This document shows positions 49,001 to 58,800 of a DNA stretch of 64,000 bases, piece after piece. The translations under genes were made by a program, and so were the position numbers. Each line of letters opens with the position of its first letter. The first letter of the stretch is position 1. The stretch covers positions 1 through 64,000 of the forward strand of contig JBCCHF010000038.1 in NCBI GenBank assembly GCA_039028895.1, given 5' to 3'. Source of the stretch: JAHDCJ01 sp039028895 (GTDB taxonomy: Bacteria; Bacteroidota; Bacteroidia; Chitinophagales; Saprospiraceae). Below the pieces are notes generated by a model. It was not told where the DNA came from. It searched no databases and was given only the letters and a program-made list of their open reading frames with translations.

Positions 49001-49760
49001 TGAACAGATCTGAGTTTGTAGTGCCACTGACAAAATGAGGTAAGACGGCTTCATGGATCTTTGTACCTGAAGGTCGTTTCTTGGGAGCCAGGGTGTAGAA
49101 TCGCTGAATTAACGGTTGTGGGACTTTACTCACCTGGTTATCAGGCTTTCGGCTTACTTTATCACCATTTTGCTGAACGACGTGTGTTAGCTCATGAGCG
49201 AGCAAATGTTTCCCATCCGAAGAATTTGGATTATAGGTTCCTTCGTTGAAATAAATATCTGTTCCATGTGTGAATGCTTGCGCACTCAGTTCATGGTTCA
49301 TATCAGCAGCCTTGTCGTCAGTATGGATTTTTACATCTGAGAAATCAGCATCAAAGCTTGATTCCATTGACGTTTTGACATCATCAGACATTTGATATCC
49401 ACTCCCCTTTGAGGCATTAAGTGAAGCTTCAATGTCGACGTTTTCCGAAGGTGGGCCCTTATTTTGAAGCTGAAGTAAAGATGACTCAGTATTATTTTCT
49501 TTGGATTCGAATCCTTCAGAAGGAATCGGATCTACATCTGAATGTTGATCAGGTTTGGTTGAACTTTGGTGTTCTGAAGAGAGGGTACATTCAGTACATT
49601 GCCTTTGAACGACTTCTTCCGTTTTGGTTTGGACAGAGGGTTGGAAAAAATTTTCCTGTTCAGATTTTTCAAAGAAATCCCCGCCTTCTTTTCCACTAAA
49701 AAAGGGTGTATTTGACCTTGTCGGTGCAGATGTTTTGGTCTGTTCCGCTGTGGTTTTCAA
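46017..49760 (-). CDS. Large DUF4157 protein, candidate eCIS cargo with possible nuclease domain
   Basis: 1247 residues, no signal peptide. The N-terminal 100 residues are disordered and carry FF motifs (PFFSGKEGGDFF, FFQPSVQTK). A DUF4157 domain at about 115-200 ends in HLLAHELTHVVQQ with an intact HExxH. At about 225-430 the residues GVADFYK, IELGDLKPGG and QLNNY occur in that order, resembling the D, D-x-K and Q-x-x-x-Y sites of PD-(D/E)XK nucleases. A long Lys-rich helical region (about 450-960) follows, then a beta domain (about 1010-1090), an acidic linker and a small basic C-terminal domain. DUF4157 proteins are strongly linked to eCIS loci and are suspected effectors. The nuclease idea is an inference from spacing of a few residues. 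Confidence 0.7.
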   Translation of the reverse strand: MKTTAEQTKTSAPTRSNTPFFSGKEGGDFFEKSEQENFFQPSVQTKTEEVVQRQCTECTLSSEHQSSTKPDQHSDVDPIPSEGFESKENNTESSLLQLQNKGPPSENVDIEASLNASKGSGYQMSDDVKTSMESSFDADFSDVKIHTDDKAADMNHELSAQAFTHGTDIYFNEGTYNPNSSDGKHLLAHELTHVVQQNGDKVSRKPDNQVSKVPQPLIQRFYTLAPKKRPSGTKIHEAVLPHFVSGTTNSDLFIEVSIPGANKKDPDTNKTGVADFYKASSEERTIGIKAPNGKPKYLKRNGRFQFGGGTFDHLNDSAPKGYKDTPKVRALDKAASNIELGDLKPGGSAETTLGTTQLNNYKTGIGLTKDAINSYLSSNPAEADPSGGTWSVSTSNISSLSIPSNLVYPTGSGIIRNELAAYEGGFKTTPETGLIGSLYVYKDQVDGIWSYEWFPETIPASSPNKSLDKVVKRLNNEVIPHITSSASVAGTGQPKLLPGIKAQGKTGRKTLGKISKRVQKAPKKFDHKKWSEKEYDPWKKETGKFLKNKKKLDKVPVAMALTELKKRSGNSKLKIPQKTSETAANFKKIKLWHKVGGLFGRLRAAFGKMFVKVHGFYEKVKKKFDGLHKDDKASKSIGGSGILKAVTKAAFQAGKAVFKILANRVVTNLKKGIKDGSAALFKHLFGEDNLQKFQDKKQELEGYIQKVNDFKEDTLQSLLDTFVKPYEDQIEMLKKVKDELKTIGDIIKIVKWGVRVLQCATPPLVGCLKLLLQEAAMWMIEQAIQSCWFQEKVTLPLFNQFKFFLDLPKTISDGILKMVVDNLPIDDAGKEKVRSAVIIPPAKINKNELPCAKDKNPSPEQLALARLAEKYGEKRLKLLIDILNKRGIGDKKPIDMAMIGKMGKALEELQGVENKTLEEILNEELNKENSKLGSLKELVENLKTKADATYDPELKGLKKTDKDLHFWYETYIKGILQKYKGLAAGKSLWIIRQKLFKALKTGEKYKSFMVTWQDGKMIAGYDLIKVVSFDKDNKTARVVALPGMHVFGADGTHHGPLQKNLEFDASIKIYETIEEDVLSDEAKEGRAEKQDGSGAPKEIDEGDNPVKDGGGSEEKEDKKESSDNKVPVLDGENAKEGENSGTYSGDFSSQAHAVSGHVKGSNQKVWVWIYRNGNHVLTLKKVPVIVKHRCYRTVDNQRKLLIIYELQKSISLEPHFDVTLVGSSRNLKDLCPDLSSKQLTKVILGVL

Positions 49761-49792
49761 AACCTGGGATTCAATTTTATATTAGTCGAATA

Positions 49793-50611
49793 TTATCCGG
49801 TTTGTTGAACCACATGAGTTAACTCATGGGCTAGCAAACGCTTACCGTCATTGGTGCCAGGGCTGTAATTACCCTGATTGAAATAAATATCATTGCGATG
49901 CGTAAAAGCCCTGGCCTGAACATCCCTGTTCATCTGAACGGCGTTTGACCCGGTATGGATACGTACATTCTCGAAATTATGCCCCATGGCCGATTCCATT
50001 TCGGATCTTGTATTTTCCGACATGGGGCTTCCAGAGCCTTTCGAGCTATTCAGCTTTGATTCAAACTCCTCACCCGGACTATTATCTTTTTCACGCTGAA
50101 GTTGAGGTTTCATTTGCATGGCTTCTTCCTCTTCTTCACCTTTCATCTGCATAGCTTCCTCTTCTTCTTCCATCTTTTGAATGTCCATGCCTTCTCTTAA
50201 TTCCTCAGTATCATCGCCTTTCATCTGCATAGACTCTTCTTCTTCTTCCATCTTCTGGATTTCAAACTTTGCTTGCATGGCTTCTTCCTCTTCTTCACCT
50301 TTCATCTGCATGGTTTCCTCTTCCTTTTCCATCTTCTGGATTTCAGGTTTCATTTGCATAGACTCCTCTTCCTCACAGTTGGCGCATTTAGTTTGAATCT
50401 CCGGGCCTGTTGTTGATCGTACTACTTTATCTGCTACCTGGTCTGCTTCTTGTTCGTATTTATCATTAGGTTGACCAATAGTGAGTTTTGGTTGTATAGT
50501 GGCAGGACTAAAAAAAGGTTGATTGCCTCCAAAAAAGGTATTGCCTGCTTTATTGTCAAAAGCAGGACGGGAATGTACGGGAGATTCGGATACCTGTGCA
50601 AATGTTTTCAT
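49793..50611 (-). CDS. Small DUF4157 protein with acidic MQMK repeats
   Basis: 272 residues, no signal peptide. The N-terminus has NTFFGGNQPFFSPATIQPK, similar to the neighbouring large DUF4157 protein. CANCEEEE follows, then about eight short units of the type EEEEE(A/S)MQMK and IQKMEEEEE (about residues 80-175). The C-terminal DUF4157 domain (about 190-272) reads GSPMSENTRSEMES, VRIHTGSNA, IYFNQGNY and ends LLAHELTHVVQQTG, so the protein stops just after its HExxH motif. A zinc peptidase with so little after the motif would lack a third ligand; it may be a carrier or loading adaptor. 23 bases after the tape-measure gene, 32 before the large DUF4157 gene. Confidence 0.8.
   Translation of the reverse strand: MKTFAQVSESPVHSRPAFDNKAGNTFFGGNQPFFSPATIQPKLTIGQPNDKYEQEADQVADKVVRSTTGPEIQTKCANCEEEESMQMKPEIQKMEKEEETMQMKGEEEEEAMQAKFEIQKMEEEEESMQMKGDDTEELREGMDIQKMEEEEEAMQMKGEEEEEAMQMKPQLQREKDNSPGEEFESKLNSSKGSGSPMSENTRSEMESAMGHNFENVRIHTGSNAVQMNRDVQARAFTHRNDIYFNQGNYSPGTNDGKRLLAHELTHVVQQTG
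50086..50371 (-). repeat. Acidic MQMK/IQKM coding repeat
   Basis: Imperfect units of about 30-40 bases coding Glu-rich stretches alternating with MQMK, MQAK or IQKM. The plus-strand view shows recurring CTTCTTCCTC and TTTCATCTGCAT segments. The tract could change length by slippage or recombination. Confidence 0.7.
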
Positions 50612-50634
50612 CTCACTTTAATTTACATAAAAAA

Positions 50635-52188
50635 TTATCCCCATTCAACATGAATGATATAATCCTGCCAGGGAAGTCTGACAACACCAAGTCCCCATGG
50701 CAATTTTCCAAGAAGTACATCAATTGTTTTCTGTTCTATCTGGAGTAACCAGTGATCATCATCTTTCGGTTTCAGCATACCATTTCGCTGGATGAAGCCT
50801 TCTCTAAGACCATCTGGAGAAACATTGCCAAGAGCTCCCCAGTTCTTTATGACTGCTTTAAGTAAGGTTTCGGTTTCCCGAATTTCTTTTTCTGAAAATT
50901 GCCAATCTGTAATTAGTGGTTCGTCGATTGGCCAATTACAAAGCAATTTGGGTACTATAAGTTGTTCTTCTGTAGGTTCTAGTACTTTCGTAGCAACCCA
51001 ATGCATCAGGCATACAGCTTTTTGTTGGGTTAGTTCGGAAACAAATGCATCATCTTTGGTCAATTCTAACTCTTTAAAGAAAAATCCGAAGTAAGGCCAC
51101 AAGAGTACGAGGCCTGCATTTTCGATAAATAGGCCTTCTTCTGGAATCCAGATTTTTTTTCGTCCTCTTTTTTGCAATTCCTTTTTGTCAACTCCACCTT
51201 TTTCATTTTCTCCCGACTTTGTCGAAGTCTCCAATGATGCATCTTCATTGACTATTTTTCCGGACATCAACTGCTCTTTTCTACCTTGAGATTTGGCAGG
51301 TCCTAATTGTTTTTCAATTTTTTCAAGACTTTTTTGCAGGGTATCTAAAATAGAAAACGACTTATTTTCTGCCTGTTTAACTGTAAAACGGTTGAGCAGG
51401 ACAGAAACAATAGTCTTTTTCGGCTTGTTAATTTTCCTGCTGACGGAATTTATTATCGTTTGCCAGAACAATTCTTCAGAATCCGTAAATGTCAACTCTA
51501 CAATGGCAGAAAAGAAAATTCTTTCAAGATTTTCAGGAGACCATCTGTTTATCTCATCAAAGGCAGTCTCCAAACTTTCAAAGACAGATTTTTTTATCTG
51601 GGCAATCTCAATTTGAGGCCTGAATCCAGGGTGGGGGAAGATAATTTGCCAAATTAATTCTGTTGGAAGTTGGCTAGAAAACCTTTGCCGTTTTTTATCG
51701 TCTTTCAACAGCGTATAAAGCCCTGGCTGGGCCACTAACCATTCAAATTCACGGGTTTCCTGAACAAAATACGTTGTCAATTTTTTGACTGTGGTTTCAG
51801 GAGACCACCATGGAAGGGTACCAGTATCCAGAAAAAAGATCAAGGCATCAGACAATGTTTGATTTTTTGGCTTACCAATATTACTTTTTGATTGATTTGA
51901 TGTTTTGGAATTCTCAATAATTCCCTTGATTTGTTGCTTGAAGTTTTCAAAAATCTTGTCTGACAACTCAGAATTCAACATCCTTGGAGAAATTACACCA
52001 AGATCAAGTTCCAATTTATCGATCATCACATATTCATTGGCAGGTGCTACCTCATCGAGCCATTCCCCCAGTTTTGGCATAACTTCAGATTCAATCAGGT
52101 CAATAATATCTGACTGAAACTGATAACCATTTTTAGGTTCCTGATCGAGATTAATCTCAATGACCTGCCTCTGAATAATATGATCCAT
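50635..52188 (-). CDS. Contractile injection system tape-measure-family protein
   Basis: 517 residues, no signal peptide. The N-terminus (HIIQRQVIEINLD, then DLIESEVMPKLGEWLDEVAP and MIDKLELDLGVIS) matches what I know of the CIS tape-measure family (CIS_TMP) found in Bacteroidota eCIS loci. The rest is helical with a Trp-rich C-terminal part (LLCNWPIDEPLI, WLLQIEQKTIDVLLGKLPWG). In Afp-type systems the gene at this position (Afp14) sets particle length. It is shorter than Afp14, and I cannot tell sheath length from it. 3 bases after the preceding gene, so translation is probably coupled. Confidence 0.75.
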   Translation of the reverse strand: MDHIIQRQVIEINLDQEPKNGYQFQSDIIDLIESEVMPKLGEWLDEVAPANEYVMIDKLELDLGVISPRMLNSELSDKIFENFKQQIKGIIENSKTSNQSKSNIGKPKNQTLSDALIFFLDTGTLPWWSPETTVKKLTTYFVQETREFEWLVAQPGLYTLLKDDKKRQRFSSQLPTELIWQIIFPHPGFRPQIEIAQIKKSVFESLETAFDEINRWSPENLERIFFSAIVELTFTDSEELFWQTIINSVSRKINKPKKTIVSVLLNRFTVKQAENKSFSILDTLQKSLEKIEKQLGPAKSQGRKEQLMSGKIVNEDASLETSTKSGENEKGGVDKKELQKRGRKKIWIPEEGLFIENAGLVLLWPYFGFFFKELELTKDDAFVSELTQQKAVCLMHWVATKVLEPTEEQLIVPKLLCNWPIDEPLITDWQFSEKEIRETETLLKAVIKNWGALGNVSPDGLREGFIQRNGMLKPKDDDHWLLQIEQKTIDVLLGKLPWGLGVVRLPWQDYIIHVEWG

Positions 52189-52191
52189 ACA

Positions 52192-55100
52192 TTACCTTGA
52201 TTTCTTGGTAGTCGTAGTTCCGCCTGCAGCTTTTAGCCTGTTAACCAGTTTGGTCGCCTTTGTTTTCGACTGTTTCTTTGCTATAACTGACGGAAGGCTC
52301 GAGGCCAGTGCGTTGGCTTTTATCAACGAAAGACCAAGTTCTTCGCGAAGAACTTTAATCACTTTCATCTTGGATCTAGGCGCAATTTTGGTTAATGTAA
52401 TATCAAATTTATCGCGGGCGCTATCGCCAGGTCGAGTAATTACACCAGGACCTGAAGGTCTTCCAGGAATAGGTGTTGATCTATTGGTTTTCTTTTCGAC
52501 CTTTACTACAGAAGCCGTTTGTTGTTTGATCATTTGTCCAATCTCGTTAGCTGCACTCTCTGTCAAACCACTAACTATTACCGCTGGAAGTGATCCAAGA
52601 TGTGCCTTGGCCTGGGTAGCTGTCATCCCTGTTAGTTCCATAACGATTTCTCTTGTTTTAGCGGGATCTCCAACCCTGGTAATAAGTACCTGGAATTGAC
52701 CATTCCCCTGATCTGAAGCTGGTTGCATCTTGATATCTCTTTCAACATCTGAACCAGAGACGTTAATCGTTACATTTTTTGGCTGCAAGCCATCGGCTGT
52801 TGCTGAAATGGTGTATTGTCCGGGTGAGGCAACTTCCACTTCGTATTTGCCATTTGAAACCGGGATGGCTTTACCACCTATCATCAAAGTCGGATCATCA
52901 ATCAGCTTTCCGGTAATGGCATTTATTATCCTTCCACCTATGACTACAGAAGTCTCCTGGGGTTGTTCTTTAACCAGGAAGAAACTTACGGTCAATGGAT
53001 TATCAGCCGCAGTAGCCACTTTCGACTGGGTAATATGCCCTTCCAGGCTGACTTCAATACTATGATCTCCCGGATTTGAGACTTTAGTGCGATAGCTGCC
53101 GTTTGGAGCTGCTGGCACTTCAGTTCCATCAACCTTTACAGTAGCTTTGTCTGTAAGATTACCATCTGCCAGGAATACCTTCACGATAAGATCCACTTCA
53201 GTTGGTACTTCCGGCTCTTCCGGTTGACCGAGATTCAGTACATACATCATCGGTGCCTGTTTGGAACAGCATCGACCTGCATGACTAAAATCAGCTCTTA
53301 CCACGCCTTTTTCATCATAGACGAGAATAAAGGTACCATGTTTCTCAACTCCGGCTTTATGCTCTATACCAGGGTGATTTTTGAAATAATCGGCCAATAA
53401 ATGCCTCTGATTCGTAGATTCCAGCCTGGCCTGATACTCTTCATAAACAGTGTTCAGTTTTGTGAAATCACACTCGTAAATAATGCGGTCAAGATAATCG
53501 AGTAATTCACCTTTGATCACATTATAAGTCTCCAATTTAGCCATGGTTTTACTCTTGGCAAAGGTTCTGAACACTTTGGCCTGGTTGATCAAAGCCCTGG
53601 CTTTTGCATAATAATTGGATGAAGATGTTGTATTCCCCTCATCATCACTAAAGAATTGAGCAAGTGACAATTCCAGGAACGTATTCCTGAGGTCATAAAT
53701 TGCCTGCAGGAGATTCATAATATTCGTGACCAGTTCAGATCGCTCGGGGTCTTGGAAAATGAGTATATCCTTGATTGTTCCCAATATATCTCTCAGGTCC
53801 AGCCAACCAATAGTTGCAGCTGTATTATTGTCAAGTATGAATTTGTTGATATTATTTCCAATTGTTCCATCAGCAGCAGCAAAATTTTCAAATCGGTCAG
53901 AATCGATAGACATTTCAGTGCCCTGGCTTCCTATGGTGAAAGCTTCCATCCCGCCAAACATTTTCATACGGGATTCCATAGCTTTTGTGGTATCTCCCCC
54001 ACTGCCAAGAGTTCTTCCTTTGAGGAAACCAATTCCTCCCGAACCGGATGTGGTTGTTTTGGACTTTGACGTCCTGCCTGTGCGTTTTGCTTTTAGGCCT
54101 GATGCCCCCGTTATCCTACTGCCTGAACTTGATGACTTTGTTGTATCAACTCCGAGGAAGTAATTTTCTTCCTCTTCGAGCAAACAAGCCAGTTCGCTTT
54201 TTATAGTTTCGTAAAGTGATTCCAGGTCTTCTGTTTGGAACACTTCCTGGTCTGGTGCATTTTCTGCCTCAAGGCTTAACCTTAGCGGCATGACATCAAA
54301 CGGCAGGTTATATAATTCACGAATCCGTAACAACTGCTCAAAAGCATCCTGATAGTTTTGGCCAATATGCCCTTCAATTCTAAAGAAATCATTATCGTCA
54401 AAATTAAAGGCCAATGGGAAATTCCGTGCACTGAATGGATCGGAGTAATCAATATCAGAAGGACCGATCGAACTATTGTGGTTATTCCAGTGATATGATA
54501 AAACAGCAAAATTGATCGCCTTTCTTCGGTTTTCGTAACTCCAGAATGCTCTCAGTTTGTTATTGTCCTGATAATAGATTGGAATTGCTCTATCCCATAG
54601 GGGTGCATTATAATCTTTACTCGGGGTGATCTTCACTCCTTCTTCAGGCACTGAAATGGAAGCTGACTGTATAAGGGTGCCCCATCTTTCAACATGACTC
54701 TTAATGGCATCGAACAGACTATGCTGGCCAATCAGACTATGCGAAGGCGCAAAGCGATGACGATAAAGGTCGGATGGGTACATATATTCATGAGTCGCAG
54801 CTCCTGTTACCGGGATAGCCCCCATGCGCAAATGCTTGGGAAATTTTTCGGTATCCGGACAGCATTCAGAAACGTATTCAAATACAGATGCCCTCATTTC
54901 GTTATAGGCATCAATCAAATCTCGACTGATATCATAGACATATTGTGCATATTGCCAGACATCGGGATCTGAACTTGAGGTAATGGTTTGAATAGTGTTC
55001 GCCAGTAAATCTCTCCAGGTAGCAATAATGCCAAAATTAGAACCTGTTAAATCCTTGATAATCTTGTCTGTAAATGCTTCAACATCACCTAAAATGTCAA

Positions 55101-55809
55101 AAAACGAAGTAAGAGCAGATGTGTAGCGCTTACTCAATTCGTCCAGGGGAATATCATCAGAGAATCCATGCAAAGCAGGTCTTGGAAGAGAAAGCACAGG
55201 TAGTGCAAACCTGCCATTGATTACCTGGCGCAAAGCATTTTCAGAAGGAACGCCACCGCTATTACCTAAAGTTAGTTCATGCTGGATGAGTTGACGAGCC
55301 GCATTTTTCGACATCAGTAATGGTCGGATCGTATAGGTAATTTCAATACCTTTTTCCATACAATCTTCTCCCTCACAATTCTTCAGTTCCTTTTCATAGC
55401 ATTCCAGAAAAAGTACAAGCACCTGGTTATCCAGATCTGTAGCTTTCAGGGCTCTTGCATCAGGAAGCACATCGCTATCAAGCAATAGATGCATATCACC
55501 AAGGCCATCGAAGGCATCGTAACTTACATTTTCCGGAAATTCGTAAGGATCACTTAGGATATGAGTGTACTCCACCTCTGGCAAAGTGATCAATCGCCCT
55601 TCGCTGGTAATACCACAGCCTTTGGTTATGGTAAGCGATTTGGATGTTCTGCGTTCCAGCCTAAGGCCGCACACATTACCAATGCCTATCAATTGACTCC
55701 TGGTCAATCTTTCCTGTTGGTCGAGATATTCGACAAGATCATTCAGGTGTTGGGAAGTCAGCACCTGATTAGCCTCAAATTTTGGGAGAATATTTTTGAT
55801 TGCTTCCAT
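52192..55809 (-). CDS. eCIS structural protein with PEGA-like and L7/L12-like domains
   Basis: 1205 residues, at the position of the Afp13 fibre or an accessory baseplate part. The first 850 residues begin MEAIKNILPKFEANQVLTSQ and have no family I can name; a Ser/Gly/Lys-rich loop lies at about 565-620. Two PEGA or carboxypeptidase-regulatory-like beta domains lie at about 865-1060 (VDGTEVPAAPNGSYRTKVSNPGDHSI; GGKAIPVSNGKYEVEVASPGQY in part). Two repeats follow at about 1070-1205, each with the pattern F.V.LT........VI...RE..GL....A.A....LP.V.......A......L, the shape of the ribosomal protein L7/L12 C-terminal domain. Its ATG-side stop overlaps: the ATG shares one base with the TAA of the Afp12-like gene. 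Confidence 0.75.
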   Translation of the reverse strand: MEAIKNILPKFEANQVLTSQHLNDLVEYLDQQERLTRSQLIGIGNVCGLRLERRTSKSLTITKGCGITSEGRLITLPEVEYTHILSDPYEFPENVSYDAFDGLGDMHLLLDSDVLPDARALKATDLDNQVLVLFLECYEKELKNCEGEDCMEKGIEITYTIRPLLMSKNAARQLIQHELTLGNSGGVPSENALRQVINGRFALPVLSLPRPALHGFSDDIPLDELSKRYTSALTSFFDILGDVEAFTDKIIKDLTGSNFGIIATWRDLLANTIQTITSSSDPDVWQYAQYVYDISRDLIDAYNEMRASVFEYVSECCPDTEKFPKHLRMGAIPVTGAATHEYMYPSDLYRHRFAPSHSLIGQHSLFDAIKSHVERWGTLIQSASISVPEEGVKITPSKDYNAPLWDRAIPIYYQDNNKLRAFWSYENRRKAINFAVLSYHWNNHNSSIGPSDIDYSDPFSARNFPLAFNFDDNDFFRIEGHIGQNYQDAFEQLLRIRELYNLPFDVMPLRLSLEAENAPDQEVFQTEDLESLYETIKSELACLLEEEENYFLGVDTTKSSSSGSRITGASGLKAKRTGRTSKSKTTTSGSGGIGFLKGRTLGSGGDTTKAMESRMKMFGGMEAFTIGSQGTEMSIDSDRFENFAAADGTIGNNINKFILDNNTAATIGWLDLRDILGTIKDILIFQDPERSELVTNIMNLLQAIYDLRNTFLELSLAQFFSDDEGNTTSSSNYYAKARALINQAKVFRTFAKSKTMAKLETYNVIKGELLDYLDRIIYECDFTKLNTVYEEYQARLESTNQRHLLADYFKNHPGIEHKAGVEKHGTFILVYDEKGVVRADFSHAGRCCSKQAPMMYVLNLGQPEEPEVPTEVDLIVKVFLADGNLTDKATVKVDGTEVPAAPNGSYRTKVSNPGDHSIEVSLEGHITQSKVATAADNPLTVSFFLVKEQPQETSVVIGGRIINAITGKLIDDPTLMIGGKAIPVSNGKYEVEVASPGQYTISATADGLQPKNVTINVSGSDVERDIKMQPASDQGNGQFQVLITRVGDPAKTREIVMELTGMTATQAKAHLGSLPAVIVSGLTESAANEIGQMIKQQTASVVKVEKKTNRSTPIPGRPSGPGVITRPGDSARDKFDITLTKIAPRSKMKVIKVLREELGLSLIKANALASSLPSVIAKKQSKTKATKLVNRLKAAGGTTTTKKSR
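52195..52700 (-). other. Two tandem ribosomal-L7/L12-C-terminal-like domains
   Basis: Domain 1 (about 52480-52699) reads FQVLITRVGDPAKTREIVME then LTGMTATQAKAHLGSLPAVI. Domain 2 (about 52195-52416) reads FDITLTKIAPRSKMKVIKVL then REELGLSLIKANALASSLPS. The second is the clearer match to the L7/L12 pattern KI.VIK.VRE.TGLGL.EAK.LV...P. Confidence 0.6.
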
Positions 55810-58800
55810 TATTGGTCGAAATTATATGTTCCTAATATGGTGCTTCCGAGGAAGACACGGTTATCATTTTCCTGATCATTATCTTCACAATCGTGGAGGG
55901 TAGCCATTGGGAAAATACTCCTGAGGCTCTCCAACTGATTGATAAATGTATTTTGAATGGTACTAAACTGGTCTGTTGGTGTGTCCAGTTCTGCAAGCCA
56001 GGCCTGGTATGCTTCTTCGAAGGCACACATTTGCTCCTGGTCGACCCAGCAAATTTTTAAAAAAACATGGGCAGGTGCTTCTTCTCTGAGCAATTGCTCA
56101 ACAAAGTTACGGTAATCCATATTCTGGAAACGTTCTGGCCAATAGGGGAACACCAAAGAAACCCTGAACGAATAGGGATCTTCTTCTCCGCAAAACTTAC
56201 AACCGGGGTCTATGCAAACGCCTAACAGATCGTCACTTTCCGAACGAGCTCTCATCAAGAGGTGTTCAATTAGGTGAAAGCCTTCTACATCTTCTTCTTT
56301 AAATGCCTTTACCAACTGGTTAATCAGTTTTTTAACGCTATTCTGATCGCTGATAAAGGTTTTCTTCCGAGCAATGACCTCTCCTGACAACTCGATATCG
56401 AAGCCAAATTTGCCATTTTTAGTAGTGCCCTTATAATTGTTTTTTCTTTGGCCCGCTGATTTTACCTCAGCAATTGCCTTTCGAACATCAAACTCCGATT
56501 CATAGTCAGTTACCGAGGTGAAAATGATTTTGCCTTTCTCATCTTTGAATTCAAAATTGTAGAAAGTATTAAATACGCCAGGATCTGTTTCAACTTCCTT
56601 GGTCGTAACAAAGAATCGGTCTTTGCCTAGGCAATAAGATTGCCGTTTGAAGTCATTAAAGCCCAGTAGCAACGAAGCTCTCTTTTTCAATCCAGCTACA
56701 TTAAGCGAATCCCATTTGGTATTACCATCCCTATAATTAAAAGCTTTGGCCCTTTCTGAACTCAATTCAGGATAATTTTCAAGGAAGTTGATCTTGTCTG
56801 ATATGAGTTCTTGGGATACCTGGTTATCGGTAATCTTTTTGCCTTTAATGGAATACATCAAAAGCGCATACTCGTTAAACTGCTCTGCAAACCTTGCCAA
56901 AAGGTGGTCAAGAAATCGATTTCTTCTTTCGAGGAAAACTTCTTCTGCCTCTACCATTGAGGGTAAAGCCGCTTCTAGGATTGCCGCATCTTGATAAAGG
57001 ACATTGTCGTGAACCAATGTAACTACACCTGCATCTCCTTCTGATTTGATATTATTGAGATAGTTACTGGCATAAGTGTGATCCACAGAATCATTCCAGG
57101 AATATAATTCTTTAACTACTGACAATTGTTTGAAGTAATTGGCCAGCAGTTGATCAAAGAAATTGAGATAAGCTTTTAGCTGTTTTGACTGGGCTTTTCT
57201 TTGTGCAGTAGCCTTTCGGGATACACCAAATTTCCCAACACCATAGACCTGGGGGAAATCCTGCTGTATGGTGTAGTGTTTATCAAGATTTCTGTATTTT
57301 CCTTTCGGAATGGGAAAATCAATGGTCGGATCTTTTAATTTCAGGTGATTATCAAGAGCTTGTTTCAACTTTAACTTACTTTCTGCTTCTTCCAGGTTAG
57401 CTGATAATGGTAACCTGTTTTTGAAGAAAAGTATTTTCGACCGTTCACGATTAAGCCTTGGTTTATGATTCAGTGTAATCGGAATTTCCCACCGTTCACC
57501 AGAATATTGTTCAACTTTATTGCCCGAAGAATCATACTTGGTTAACATGACATTTTTGATGGCAATTACACCTTCAATATCCTGTAAAAGATTAATGATA
57601 TCTGAAGTATAAACCATTTTCCTGAGTGCTGTGGCTTCCACCTCTTCTTTCAGTAGAAATCCATATTTCAGTGTAGGTCCATCAAATATGGTTTCTGTGG
57701 CGACACCATCTTTAACCAGCTCGGAAAGCGTGTGGAATTTGACAGGTGGCGATAAATAATTATCAATCAGTCTGTAAATTTCGGCAAGCACTTCCTCAAG
57801 GTCAGCTGTTGGTTGAAGATCGATATCAGCACAGAAGGCAATATCTTCCAGATCAATGCTCCTGATGCTTCTGAAATCTTCGCACAGGTTTCTATTGGCC
57901 TGCAAGGTGGAGGTAACTTCCTCTACAATCTCAAGGGTCGTCTTTACTTTATTGATATATTTTTCGACGATTGGGACACCATCCTGGTTTTGCAAACCAT
58001 TTTTTAGGCGGTTCCGGAATGTGGTGCCTTCAAGTTTACGATCCTTTCGGTTAGATACAATGTAGATCGGTGTATTATTCCAAAATACCTTCTTTCCTCC
58101 TGGGAGTCTTATTTCCCAATCTGCTGTCCAGTTGGTCCCGTCTCCGTGAATATCGGTCATCACTACCTTGTTCACTTTATTCGCATCGAGGAGTTTTTGG
58201 TTGGCTTCTTCCCATCTTGGAAGGTCAATCTGGAGAGTGATGCCTTCTAGTGGTCCTGAAAAAATTCTGTATTGAAGCAGTCCTGTATTCAGATCAAGAA
58301 ACTGGAGGTCTTCATCGAATTCGAGCATAACTCGCCATAACCCCCTAATTTTCACTTCCGTAAGAATGTCTTTTAAAGCCTCCAAAGCTGGCTTTTCCGA
58401 TTCATGAGCCAGTTTTTGAGCTTTGCAAGCTGCAAAAATTCTGGTTTCAGCCCTTACTGGTAAAATACGGTTGTCAGAAGTTTGGTAGCAATAACTCAAC
58501 CAAGCATTCTTAACACCTTTCACATCAATGAGTAATTTGCGATAATCGGTTATCGTCAAAGGTTTTGTTGTCAGGATTTCCCTGGCTGTATGGAAAGCTT
58601 TATTAGGTTGGACCGGGGCATTAGGGTCATCGGCAAGAATATCCTCCATTGGAAACTCTAATCGGTAACCAAGATCGGTAAGCGCATAACACAATACCTC
58701 CAGTTGTGTTATTCCCGGATCATGGACATTAAAATCCGTCCAGATTTTACTGGTCAATTCTTCAAGATGCCCAAGTCCTTTCTCCCGTAAGAAAGACCAA

